DNA of 64,000 bases from the NCBI GenBank assembly GCA_905331475.1, contig CAJNYU010003079.1:87828-151827 (forward strand), given 5' to 3'. Numbering within the stretch: the first letter of the stretch is position 1; the number at the start of each line of letters is the position of its first letter. A program made the translations under genes and the position numbers. Below the pieces are notes generated by a model that saw only the letters and a list, made by a program, of their open reading frames with translations, ran no database searches and had not been told where the DNA came from. Positions 28,479 through 46,645 of this stretch are shown here, one piece after another. The DNA comes from Rotaria socialis (taxonomy: Eukaryota > Rotifera > Eurotatoria > Philodinida > Philodinidae).

Positions 28479-29690
28479 ATGGAAGAAGAATTTCCAAAAC
28501 TATTCGATTGTCCTGATTTTCTTAAAGGAAAATATTGTCATGCACTTTGCAATTATCGACATCAAACCGAAGAAGAAAAACGAGCCAGTCAGTTTTCTAA
28601 TTTAATATTGTAATAGCAAATAAATAAATAAATAATATTTGATTTTTAGTCGAAAAATATCGTGATTCATTTCAATTGAAATTAAGCCCAAAGAAATCCA
28701 ATCGTTTCGGTCCGGTAAGTTAATAATTAATCATGACTTTAATCTTATTATAATACTACGTATAGGTGTATATTATAGCTGGACCAGAACGATCAGGCAT
28801 GATTAATGATTGTTTTGTTTTTCTCTAAACATAATTTTTTTCTTCTATTCAAAGGAACGTCGTGGTTATTTAATGCTGTTCGTTTGCTTCTTGTACATCA
28901 AGATTCTCCATTTGGCCCAGCGGATAGCTATCGTTTAAATCATATAACAAAAAATGATCTTGAAACACGTTTAATCGAAGCATGTGGTCGTCCACTAGTT
29001 ATACGTACAATGCGTATACCGGATTCCAATTGGGCACAAGATCTTGATCAATCGGGACATGGTTATATGGTATTTGTATCTCATCGAGATTTACGTGATG
29101 TTATTGATGATTGTTTAGCGATTGGTAAAATATACGACTTTTCGAAAAAATTAATTTAAATAAAATGATTTTTTCAATAATTTAGGTTGGATGAAACATG
29201 ATATCGGAGTTATTCTTTCAAGACTTAAAGCTTATATGACTGCATTTGATTATTGGCGTTCCAATGCTAAAGGAGATTTTCGTTACGAATCTACTCATCA
29301 TGAACCTGTCGAACAAATAAAACATCTTGCTCGTTTAATGGGCATTGAAAGTACTCATGCTGAACATATAGCAAGAGAAATCAATTCATTACGACCTGGC
29401 CAAGCTATCGGACCTGATCAAGTGTAAGATAATATTCATTTTTGTTTTGGGCCATGAATTAAAATCTTTGGTTTTTTTTCTTCAAACTTAGAACAAAAAT
29501 GTGGCCTGCTCAGCGTGTTATTGAAGCATCACTTGCTGATGGAGATGATAAGGATGATAAACAGACTGATAATGAGCACGAACCAAGAAAGGCTGTTGTT
29601 GTGCCTGGACAAGCAAAATTAACAGAAAACGAACGTAGAAAAATCCGTGATGTTCATAGTAATTTTCATGATCGTTACGGTTATATTTAA
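28479..29690 (+). CDS. CCCH zinc finger-sulfotransferase-like fusion protein
   Basis: Six exons give 303 aa in frame: 28479-28587, 28650-28714, 28766-28796, 28855-29124, 29186-29423 and 29492-29690. Residues about 11-28 form a single CCCH finger (C-x8-C-x3-C-x3-H), as used for RNA binding. From residue 59 the sequence reads YIIAGPERSGTSWL, matching the 5'-phosphosulfate (PAPS) binding loop of sulfotransferases, and about 85 residues later VSHRDLRDVIDD matches the 3'-phosphate region (R, D). Between them RTMRIPDSNW sits where the general-base segment lies, but I cannot assign a catalytic His with confidence. The tail (about 240-303) is charged and ends RKIRDVHSNFHDRYGYI. Substrate unknown. The third intron starts with GC instead of GT. 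The ATG is the first in a short AT-rich leader and yields the intact finger. Confidence 0.78.
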
Positions 29691-30700
29691 ATTCAAATGA
29701 TAAAACAAAAAGGAAAACCTTTTTTTGCCAGTCAGATGCACACATTTCCAGAGGTCTCAAATTGATTTTCACAAAACATGCTGTATATAAAGAAAAAAGA
29801 AATATATTCATTTATTCTTTGTCTATATTTTCTCTTTTATTTAATGATGACTTTTTTTTGATGTTTGATGTATTCAGCTGTAAGATAAATGTGTGTGTAG
29901 TTTCGTGCACTGTTCTTGTTTTAAACAAAAACCTGATAATTTACAACAAGAAATTCTTTTTACTATTCGACTAACTTACGGGCATCTTCGACCAAAATGA
30001 ATGAAAAACCGAGGCATTTAAAGTTTTAAAAAATTTTCAGTTGATTGAATTATCTAAAAAATCAAGGATTCATTGTTTTCTCTATTACAGATTATTGGCT
30101 TGTTTTCTAGAATATCAAAAGTAAGCATTGCATTTGAAGAATTGCGTTATGTGTAGCATATCTATTAGCCTATTTCAAATGGTAGAATTCATCTGTAAAC
30201 AGTATTTTGAAACAAAATGAAAACTTACGTATGTACGAACACGTTCAATGCTTTTTGTCGATTGCTTTAACACATTGATGAAAACGGATTGTAACACTAA
30301 GAAAGAATTCAGACATCACTTGCTTTTTATGACACTAAACAGAAGTGTTGCCTCGACCAAAAATCTTATAATGATAAAAAATTTGATTTGATGGATAAAT
30401 ATTGAAAATATGCTTTCTTATTTAAAATTCTTTTAATTCTTCGTATATATCAAAACATAGAACTACAATGACTTTTTCTCTTTAACAATAACTCAATATT
30501 TCTAATAGAGAAATAAACCAGCAGTCAAAAGTTCAAGTATTCATTTTAAGAAACTTGAATGACGAGGCAAATTTAGAATTCTTACATAGTCACCTTAAAA
30601 AACATGCAAGATTTATCACCATGTATCTTTCTTATCTTTTACTATTATTTAAACCATTTTTCTGTTATCACTTATATTCACTGCTTCAGCACACCTCTCT
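29691..30700. other. Intergenic, no gene seen
   Basis: 3' UTR of the fusion gene and about 900 bp before the first MOSPD2 paralog. Only short AT-driven frames; no RNA gene recognised. Confidence 0.55.
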
Positions 30701-31840
30701 ATGGCTGCATCAATTCCAAAATATCACACACTAACTACAGTAAAATCCCTGCGGATTATTTTATTTCATTTTTAGTGTTTCGTTTTATTCCGAAGGTTGA
30801 AGAATTTCGCAAAACGACTAATGAGCATTTTTCGAGTAAATATTTGTTATTTGTTTTGTTTTAGCCAATCTTTATTTTCTTATTTAGAAGAAATTAGTGA
30901 TGATAAACAATTCGATACAAACGATATAAAACGTTTTAATGAAAACGATGATTATGCATTGATGATTATACAACATGGACAAACTGCTAAAACATTTGAC
31001 GAACCAAAAGCATTACGCTGTTTTCATGATACGATGATATGGCGAAAGCAAAATAATATCTATGGTAAATTTTATTTTCATATTCAGGTATCTAACATTA
31101 GTCGATTATCATTGTTAGATGTTTCACTCGATCAATTTCCAGCAACTTATTTAGAAAGACGTGCAATCTATTATAAAAATCATGACATTAACAATCATCG
31201 GTTATGTAAGTTTAACTTGATTATAAACTGCTTTTTAATTATCTTCATTTTTTTTATTGTACAGTGCATTATGTTGTTCGTACGTTTAATAAAGGAGAGT
31301 TAGATAATGAGATGGTGAAACGCTTCATGGCATATAATTTTGAAGAACATATCCGAACATATCCTGGCCAAAGAATTGTTATACTTTTTGATATGACTGA
31401 CACGGGTCTTAGGCATTTGGTTAGTTTTTTGTTTATAGAAGAAAAAAATATTCGTATTCTTCTAAAACTTTTTCTCCATTAAGGATTATGATCTGGTTAA
31501 ATTTGTTATTAGTGCTTTACTATATTATTTCCCAGGACTACTCTGTATGTTTATTTTTTATTGATATATTGCGATCTATAGGTTTTTTCCTTTTAGCGTA
31601 TTTTTTGGTCTATAAACTTCCATTCATTCTACAAGGTAAAATATTCGTTTTTATTTTCATTAGACTGTTGAAATCTTTTACATTGTTGCTCTTTTAGCGG
31701 CTTGGAAACTAATTAAAACATGGATGCCAACAGAAACACAGAATGGTGTTAAATTTGTAGATGAAAAAACAATCACACAATATGTTGCACTTGATCAATT
31801 GTCGAAAGCAATGGGTGGTACTTCAAGTGATGAGTCTTAG
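30701..31840 (+). CDS. Truncated MOSPD2 paralog (CRAL-TRIO domain only)
   Basis: Eight exons give 246 aa in frame: 30701-30739, 30796-30835, 30888-31064, 31119-31205, 31265-31419, 31484-31544, 31597-31635 and 31698-31840. The first seven exons have exactly the same lengths (39, 40, 177, 87, 155, 61, 39 nt) as those of the full MOSPD2 gene 3 kb downstream, so this is a tandem duplicate. It encodes an N-terminal helical lobe (ISDDKQFDTNDIKRF) and a SEC14-like CRAL-TRIO lipid-binding fold (FNKGELDNEMVKRFM, IVILFDMTDTG, YLVKF-like helix, MGGT near the end). It stops 5 residues after MGGT (SSDES), so the MSP domain and membrane anchor are missing; it may be a soluble lipid-binding protein. I found no MSP exons in the 1.9 kb that follow. 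Confidence 0.85.
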
Positions 31841-33755
31841 TTGTAGCAAAGAAAATTTTTATATGGAATATTGCGTGATTTAAAGAGAAAAGATAATATT
31901 TTTGTTCACCGAAAAGATATGAATAAAAACGGACGAAGTAATTAGTCCATCGAAATATTTGTTTAACGTTTATGAGAAAAATGTTTTTCTTTCTTCAAAA
32001 TATGTTCTATACCTGTTAAATATTTTTTTAGACAAGAAGAGTCTGTTTTAGTCGAAAGATATGAATATTAAGTACACAACGGATACAAGTCCCATGCACA
32101 TGTGAATAGAATAGAAATGATCACATTTCCTATTTACCGTTAATTATATTTACTGATGAACATATGTTAATTTCATACTCGCCACTGTTCTCATTACTCA
32201 TTATTTTTTCAAAGTCATCGATTATTCTCAAGCGAAAAATGATATCACCTATCCTATGGTTCTATTTCTCTGTTACACGATAAATTTGATTTTACAACTT
32301 CAATTAAATATCCTTCGCATTCCTTATTTAGTAATTTTATGAAAATGATTAATAATACGCCTTCACATTTATACAATATTTACGTTTAGTTCGAATATTG
32401 TCTTATTGTTCCCGATGAATCCGATTGACTTATATAAAAAAAAATTTCCATCGATATGAATGACTGCATCTCTATTTTTCATACGAGTAATATATTGATT
32501 GTTATCTCAGTCTTAAATGGTTATTAGTTGAAGCTCATTAAAACTATTAGATTTGCTGATACGAAATCCTATCATACTGATTATTCAATTTATTTCTTTG
32601 CCAATGGCACGTTCTAAAGTGAGTGAAGCAAACCGTTTCGATTACCACGAAAAATATGATATCTAGAAATCTTAAAAGAAAAACGATTGCGTTTGCTCAG
32701 TTGAACATGTTTTCTTTTCATTTTCTTCTTAATTACATTCGAAAGGTGTAGCTTTTGAGAGAACCATAATTTTTCATGAGTGACTCATGTTAGATATACT
32801 TAATGATTGCAGTCATGCATTACCTATTACATTCTTTTATTTGAAATATCAAAGATAATACAAAACAATTTGTTTTCGTAATTATCGTTGGAAAATATCT
32901 TTGAGAATATAGCAAAATATTTCCAAAATGAATGCTTTTAAATTCTTATGCAACTATTTATGTTCTTCTTATATGTATGTTAATTAATGGTTAATTATAA
33001 TAAAATATGAACCAGAAGAAAATCTCACAGAAGAATATTAACCAACACAAATTATTGAAACTTTAACAAGAATATAGATGGTATTATTCTTGCTTCAAAT
33101 CTTATGTGTATGCAAATAGAAATGCATAAGAAAATACTACATGCTGTTCCCTGTTTTTTCTTAACTAAAAATTGTTTATTTGTTTTTCTTATATTTTTCA
33201 TTATTAACCATATAAATATTGACACTTAATTTATTTTTATTTGACTAGAAATTGTTTTGATGAAAAGAAGTCTCGGTAGATTTTCTGTTTACATTCTCAG
33301 AGCCCATTATAGTACAAACCAAATTACACTGTTGAGGTCGATGACTATTCTAAAAAAAAGGAGATAAGCCTTTTTCGTTCTTTGAGAGGAAAACAAACAT
33401 GAATAAACTTTTCAGTTTATTAGTGAGAACAACATCTGGTATTAAAAAATTTTCAGGAAATACTGAATCCGTTGATTATTTGCAATGTAAATCAAGAAGA
33501 AAACACAAGAAGGATATTGAAATAACTATATATTATTCATTGCCTGTTGCCACTCAAATTAAAACACTAGCAACTTATTATTTATTACTATTTCAGATAC
33601 TGTTAAATGAATATTTAGTAATTGAGATGCATTATTAAGCAATTATAAATATATCTATTATCTTGTGTTTCAATTATAGCGGTGTATTTTGTATCTGTTA
33701 TTTCGCTTCAGTGTATTATATTTTATTCTTATCATTTACTATACTACTTTGTTAA
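31841..33755. other. Spacer between the two MOSPD2 paralogs
   Basis: AT-rich, without a recognisable exon. I looked for remnants of the MSP and transmembrane exons of the upstream copy and saw none. An open frame at 33399-33638 has no similarity and no partner in the other copy. Confidence 0.5.
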
Positions 33756-36700
33756 ATGGCGTCATCCATCCCCATATTTAAAACATTAATTTCAGTATAA
33801 TTTTGTTAAATATTATCTTTTTAATTCAATTAATTAATTTCATTTTTCAAAGGTTGAACATTTTCGGGTGCTTGTCAATGATCATTTTCAAAGTACGATG
33901 GTATTCGCTGCATTGCATAAGTCAATATTTTTATTTTTTAATAGAACAAATTAGCGAAGATCAACAATATGATCGACGTGATATTCAACGTTTTAATCAC
34001 ATCGATGAATATACATTGATGTTTATTCAACACGGACAGTTTGGTACAAATTTTGATAAAAATCGAGCATTTCACATTTTCGATGCAGCAATGACATGGA
34101 GAAAAGCGAATAATGTTTACGGTACAATGATTTTTTGAAATATATCTAATATTTTTTCTTTTTGACTCACTTTCTTCTAGATGTTTCAACAAATGAATTT
34201 CCTGCCGATTATTTCGATCGTAATGCAATTTATTTCAAAAATCATGACAGGCATAATCATCGACTACGTAACTACGAATTGATTGTTCTATCTGATTAGA
34301 TTTTCAAATTCTATTCTCTACAGTGCATTTTGTTGTTCGAACATTTAATAAAGGTCAAGAAGATAATGAAGCTGTGAAACGTTTTATGATATATAATTTT
34401 GAAAAACATGTTCGACGTCATCCCGGTGAAAAAATTGTTATTATTTTCGATTTAAGTGAAACTGGCCTCAGAAATCTAGTTCGCTTTTATTTTATCAAAA
34501 ATATTTTATTGATTTCAGCGAACTTAAATTTTTAGGATTATGAATTAGTTAAATTTATCATTGGTTGTGCACAAACTTATTATCCAGGCTTATTAGGTAT
34601 AGTGTTAATTTAAATAAATAAAATTCACTTGTCCTATCTCGTTTTAGCATACATGATTGAGTACAACATGCCATTTATTCTGACTGGTGAATATTTCTAT
34701 GGCGAACGAGCGTAAAAAAATGTTGATATTTTGTTTCGTTTCTAGCTGCATGGAAAATAATTCGTTCTTGGTTGCCAAGTGAAGCGGAACAATTTATTAA
34801 ATTCGTCGATACAAAGTCAATCACTCAGTTTGTACGACCCGATCAACTGTCAGTAGCAATGGGAGGCACTGTAAGTAAACCGAATCGATCAAGTTAAAGA
34901 TTACGTACTACCATCATGCATGGAGAGAAAAAACACAGAAGAGCAAAAGAAAAAAAAGATGCTTGTTCCTCTCGTTTCTTTTTTATCTGTTACATGAAGT
35001 ACGTTTCGGCATGGTCCCATAGCGCTATATGTTTTCCCGCTGAATTTCAGGCAGATTTATTGTCTTCATTTCCGTTTTTAGCTTCTTTCGAAATAATAGA
35101 AGAAAAGAAAAACGAGCAATAAAAAAAGTTTCAAGTACATGTATACATAACATATAAAAGCATCTTTTCACGCGTACTCCAGACATTTATAGATAGATAG
35201 ATAGATAGAGAATAGAGAAATATTGCAGTTATTTGATTCTTTTGTTCTATACCACTGTTACCGCTATTTCTTTTTTTTTTCTTCTTCGTCTTCTTCTATT
35301 TTTATCCAATCTTACTAGATGCGTCATCAGTTTTTTTTTACATTTCTCGTCCTTTTGCTTTTTCATCAGAATCGAGAACTTAGACAAAAAGAAAATATCG
35401 GGCGAAGCTTGCTACTCTCTTGAGGGTGAGTATGAACGACACAGCGACAAGTCTACCATTAATAACATCAACAACGGCATCAAATACGATGAAGAAAATG
35501 TGAATAAAAAACGGGACATGTCGACTATGCCAATAATAATAATAGTAATAATAATAATAATAACAACAACAACAACAACAACGAGAACGACATTGCCAAA
35601 AGATTTTCAGACTATTCAATAAATCATCACGACGTTCTCTTGTGCCGTATCTATATTACTATGTCACACGAAGCTCTCAATCTGAATGATGTATGTGTAA
35701 CTATAGAGAGCGGACATTCGATCAAATCGATGAAGAATTTACTATCCTTCTATTGATCTATTTTACTTTTCTCCGTTCTCGTGCGTACGCACGTCGATCA
35801 TGAATATTTTGAATGATTACTGCATTTAAGTAAACGAAACGCAATAGATTGATTACACATATATACACATGTATTTACAGCGAGAGAAAGAGAGCATTAG
35901 ATAAGTAGATTATAGGCCATAAGACGAAGAGAAACATTTTGAAATTTAAAAATTGATAAACATTTCTAAATGTCAATTTTTATTTTAGGATACAACAAAT
36001 TATGTTCATATTCGTGATCCAATAAACGAAACTGTTGAAGATCCAATGAATGCAAATTCTAAGAAAAAAGTAATTTGAATTATTTTACTGAAAAAAACTT
36101 TTTTTTATCATTTTTTTCTCGATTATATTAGGTTACTTTTGCTGATACTAATTCACTTGATCCAACTCCTTCATCATCACCACCCACAGAATCACCCCTG
36201 ACAACTGATAATGTGCCGAGATTTGATTTATCACCTAGTGATGAGCTAATGACTCCTGAAGAATCTAATCCTCCCATATTGACATCCGATTCATCTCACA
36301 CAGTGACCAGAAAAGTAAATTGAAAGCAAAAAATCAACCAATTATTTTTATATTCTGAAATTATTCTAGTCAATTCTTCAAAAAGCAACCGTAGTAAATG
36401 GATATATCGGCGAAGAAAAAGTTTATCATGGTCTTTCAATTAGGTTTGATTGTATTAATTACAAAAAATTTCAATAAAACAAAATAATATTTTATAGACC
36501 ATGCAATGAAATGATCTTTGACCGATTAGATTCTTCATCCAATGGAACAGCCGATTGCATTCAAACATTATCATTAACAAATGTCGGTGATAAAATTTTA
36601 ACATTTAAAATAAAAACAACATCTCCAGATAAATTTCGTGTTAAACCTGGTTGCAGTCTTCTTCATCCGGGTGCATCAGCTACTATATCGGTTTATCTCT

Positions 36701-37328
36701 TAAAAGGTTATTTGAACATTCATTGTTGATGAATACAATCTATTTAAACTATGATTTTCCTCTGCAGCTTATTGTACACCCACAAGTGATATAAACAAAG
36801 AAAAATTTTTAATTATCTGGACACTAATTGGTCATGAGCTAAAACAAGCACAATTAGTTGAATTTTGGAAAACTGTACCAAGTTCAGTTCTCTATGAGCA
36901 TAGGTATTGAATTAATTCTTTGTTTTCCAACATATAAAAACTAATAATTGTTTAGATTGAAATGTGTACTCGGTAATAAATCAACATCTGTTACATCAAT
37001 AAATCAATCAAATGAAACAAATTCTTTACGTTCATCTATATCGTCGGATCCGTCAATTGTTGAAATGCAAAATATAGTAAACAAAATTTGAATTTTTCAG
37101 ATCTAATCGATCTGATAAATTTTTATTTATTTATTTTAGTTAAAAGATTCTATTGAATTACAGAAAACTTCCATGATGCAAACATCAAGAGAACTTAAAC
37201 AAATACGATATTTTCTTTTGATAACTTTTGCGTTTTTATTTCTTATCCTATTATGGGATGTGTATAAATTCTTTTTTCCTTTTTCGTCATCGTCGTCATC
37301 ATCATCATCTGTAAAAAGTGATTTGTGA
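33756..37328 (+). CDS. MOSPD2: MOSPD2-like protein: CRAL-TRIO + MSP domain + C-terminal membrane anchor
   Basis: Fifteen exons join in frame to 571 aa: 33756-33794, 33853-33892, 33945-34121, 34181-34267, 34324-34478, 34536-34596, 34648-34686, 34746-34870, 35989-36069, 36132-36314, 36370-36443, 36498-36706, 36768-36903, 36956-37076 and 37140-37328. The N-terminal half is a CRAL-TRIO domain (FNKGQEDNEAVKRFM, IVIIFDLSETGL, AMGGT at its end). After a Pro/Ser-rich acidic linker comes an MSP (major sperm protein) domain (about 330-460: LTNVGDKILTFKIKTT, FRVKPGCSLLHPGAS, FLIIWTLIG). A coiled region then leads to one transmembrane helix (about 533-552, FLLITFAFLFLILLW) and a serine-rich tail. MOSPD2 is an ER-anchored tether whose MSP domain binds FFAT motifs at organelle contacts. 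The 1.1-kb intron after 34870 holds GATA, AAT and AAC microsatellites. Confidence 0.92.
35190..35208. repeat. (GATA)n microsatellite
   Basis: About four to five TAGA/GATA units inside the long MOSPD2 intron. Confidence 0.7.
35531..35582. repeat. (AAT)n-(AAC)n compound microsatellite
   Basis: A run of AAT units passes into AAC units inside the long MOSPD2 intron. It produces spurious polythreonine or polytyrosine open frames on both strands. Confidence 0.8.
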
Positions 37329-40300
37329 GACTCCACGATTCTTTTTTTTTATTTAAAAATTTGTATTAGATTCTACGCCTATGGTGCTATTATTCATAGA
37401 AAGAAAGAAAAAACACGACAATGTAAAAATCATGACCTAGGAAAACAGATGAATGACATGGAAATTAATTTAATAAAGTATATATTCTATTGTTTAAGAT
37501 TAAGTAACATACATATGATTAGCGAATTCTTGTTTGAATAGTACGATGAGAAAATAATAGAAACATGATAATTTCTGTAGTCTTTAATATATGTTTGTCA
37601 TGTTTTTATTTTTTTTATCAACTCAAAGAAAAAAGATGTTGATTATGCATGCAGTCTATGGTTATAAAAGAGTCACGACCCGTTACCAGTAATACTATTT
37701 TAAAAGGTTACATAGCTATTAACAAAATCGACATAGTAGCTGACTTTTGATGCATCCGCTACACCTTTGCTATATTGATATATCTGACACTGTTACGCAT
37801 TCCATATGTTTCTTAATCAAATTTCATTCTCATGGAACTGCTTTTTTGACACATAAGCCAAAATTTGCTTTTTCTACCAAGATCATTTAAACATCATAGC
37901 CTCCTATGTTTTTCGTTCATTTACTGTGCAATCTCAATATGAAGTTGTTTTCGCTTGTAATACAGTCAGTTTCCCGAAATTCCAATTGTTTAAAATCGTT
38001 TAATGAAATAAAAAATTTTTCTTTTCTCATGCTCATGCATCTAACCACACATCAATCGCTATAAATTTATGCTACAATGCTGCATGAGTTTTTTCTTTGA
38101 TTGAGTCTCATAGCAGACGTTGGTGATTTTGCTAGTACAGCTTTGAATTTCCTTTTAACATTAGATACATCATCGACTTATTATTTTGAAGCACCACATA
38201 TAACAATAATTGCTAAAAAATGTGTTGTTTGCGCTCGGGCTGATCAGTAGTCTCTCTCTTGCAGTGAATGCATTTTTCTTGACGTCTACATTCTGTCACG
38301 TTGAATCATGGAAAAAAACAGAATGACATGGAGAAGAGTGAGTTTTAATTAAAACTATTTCTCATATACTAATTTAGTATAAATTCTATCAGTTTTTGAG
38401 ACAAAATACACCATTTTTCAATTAGTATAACGTTTCTTCGAGTTTCCAAGTAATCCATCTTGAGGTTGTGGGTGCTAGATTTGAATCAAGAAGCTGTATG
38501 ATCGCCCACACATACATCCTATCGAAAGAAGATTACATGGTGCAGTATGAAAAAGCAATTTGCACTACTCTGTTTCTATTCACAGATTTATTTGCTGTAA
38601 AATGCGGGCAAAGAGAAAGGAAGCCTGCAAATAGAAGGAAAAGACGCAGAGTATGAAATTATGTTGCAATTATTTTCTTTCGGTTTTTAAACTAATAATA
38701 AAAATTCAACGCAAGAAGAAATATCTCTAGACAAGATGAACAAACTATATAACTTCTAGTCATTGTGTCCTACTTTTTCTGTTGATCAAATAAAATAGGT
38801 CCTATGAACACAGGCCGAAATCATTGACAAGAAAATTGCTTCTCCTATAACGTCGTACAAACATATAGCTAAGATAATTTTCTCTCACTCGGATGATTCA
38901 GAACGTTTCACTTGTCTCTCTCGACAGTAAGAACTATTCGAATGTTCTCTCAATTTATCTGAAAGCATTAGAGATTTTCTTGAAAAGTCATTCTTTCAAT
39001 CATCTTTATTTTGTTGAATGTTGAAAGCTTATTAATTGAAAAGTACTTCAATTCCGTGAACATACTTTTGAAATAGAAAAAATGTCACTACTATGAAAAT
39101 GTCTGAAAGATAATTTGCAATATGTAATCAGAAACATGTAATTACGTTATAGTTTGTTGCTATGTGAAATGAGATACGCAGATACAACGACAATGATATT
39201 CCTATTGAGAAGACCATCGGAGCACGTCCACTCGTCAGATAATATATATATATATATATGTGTAAACAATAAGCATACTTGGTAAAAGATGCAATGTACT
39301 TCGTGTTTAAATAGAAATTTCTCAAAGCTGTAGTAAATTATTATTGGTAAGAAATTTCCTTTCACGATTGCCACTATTCTACACGGTTCCTACTCGTTCT
39401 ATAGTTTTCTAAATAAAATAAAAATCTCATGATTACAATTGCATGCGTATTAATTTTATGTTCTTCACTATTCTCTGTTTGCCGCCTCGTCAATCTACCG
39501 GCAGTCTTCACTTAATTTTTACAATCATTGTCTATTGAAAAAAACTTGAAAATATATATTAGTACAAACTCAAAGGTTGTCTGCGTACAACTGTAGAATA
39601 TTCCTCTGAATAATAGATGATTCTCGTCAGAATAAATAATATCAAATCCTTCATAAGCCTTAGTTTATCTTCAAGATATTTTTTTGTCAAATGATATTGG
39701 CTCGATGCAATCGATACTGTTAGAATACCAGAGTATTCTGTAATAAGTTCAACAAAAACTGTGGTTCTAACATCTTTAAAATTTTTATCTTTTACACAAT
39801 CAAAGTGCTTTTCTAAAGTGTGATTATCAATGCAGACTGAAGGATAATGATAATATCATAAATTCTATGTGTCTCATTCGTTGTATTTACAGTGGGAAAC
39901 CTAATGCTTTTGTGTTTGTCAACAACAACTTTGATATGCGAAACGAGTTTCTCTGACGTGTTTGCCTTTACCCTGATGATAATCTACTTTTTTAAATTCT
40001 AAGATTCTCCAAGGACGAAAAGTGAGAACTTCACATTTCAGCTTACTCCCGAGGCGAGTCAAAGCTGTTTTATGTATCTCCTTAGTTATGCAACGTCTAA
40101 TATTAACATCTATCGAGAATATATCAGTTTTAGTACGTTTTATGTAAGACCATGCAGCAGTAAATACCAAATGTTTGTGACACATATTGATAGGCGGCGA
40201 AACTCTTAATCTACTCTAGATATGTATATGCTCTGTGTCTCTCAATAGAGTTTACTTTGATAACATCTTTGACTTGCCGAATTTGATCAAAAAAGCTTCA

Positions 40301-41005
40301 TTGATATATTTATATGAGATGTACCTTATCGAATATTCATGTAACATAAACAATTAAATTCATGATCCTCAATAGAAATAGTTTTGGATACAAAAATATT
40401 CAGACCGATCGGTCGAGAAAAAGTTGTTCCCACTCGCTCGTATTGCATTATTAGAACGCACCAAACACAGTATCTACACTTACAAGTTGATTATAGTATT
40501 CAAACCCATACTCCCTGCAAGTTTGTTCATAAAAATTTTCTCTCAGTCTGAAAGTGAAAACTCCTGATTGATCTGGGCACATCAATTTCTTCATATGTTA
40601 TTTTAAAATTATTTGTACCGATAGCATAAAAATGAGCATATAAATTATAACTGCCATTGCAGTTTTTCTTTTGTTTGAAATAAAAAAAAAGAAAAGAAAA
40701 ACGAAGAACAATAATATAACTACAAATATACGTTACAGCGTGAAGGAGACACAATATATTTTTTCTCTCTCTCTATGTATGTATATATATATATATATAT
40801 ATATGTATATGTATATTCTCTTTTGTTATATAAAAAAATGAAACCAAAAAAATGTAGACTAGATGAAAAAGAAACAAAAGCTAAGAGAAAATGAAAGATG
40901 TGAAGATTAAGAGCGGCTGTTTTCAATAAAACAAATATCTGACTGAAGTAAAAATATATAATAATAATATGATTAAAGAAAGAAAAATGCTTTGTATTAA
41001 TTTTT
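37329..41005. other. 3.7-kb intergenic region, no gene seen
   Basis: No exon with recognisable protein similarity on either strand. Contains (TA)n tracts at about 39241-39260 and 40781-40804 and a (TC)n stretch near 40763-40774. An 88-codon minus-strand frame at 39919-40185 is not low-complexity but matches nothing I know and lacks convincing splice partners. Confidence 0.5.

Positions 41006-46645
<5,640 letters not shown>

Noticed and set aside
35233-35622. 129-codon plus-strand frame ending in polythreonine
   Set aside because: It crosses the AAT/AAC microsatellite inside a MOSPD2 intron; composition explains it.
39919-40185. 88-codon minus-strand open frame
   Set aside because: Not low-complexity, but no recognised domain, no splice partner and no conserved neighbour. 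Frames of this length occur by chance in 64 kb.
40781-40804. CRISPR-like or array-like regularity in TA-rich tracts
   Set aside because: Simple (TA)n microsatellite; no spacers, and the genome is eukaryotic.
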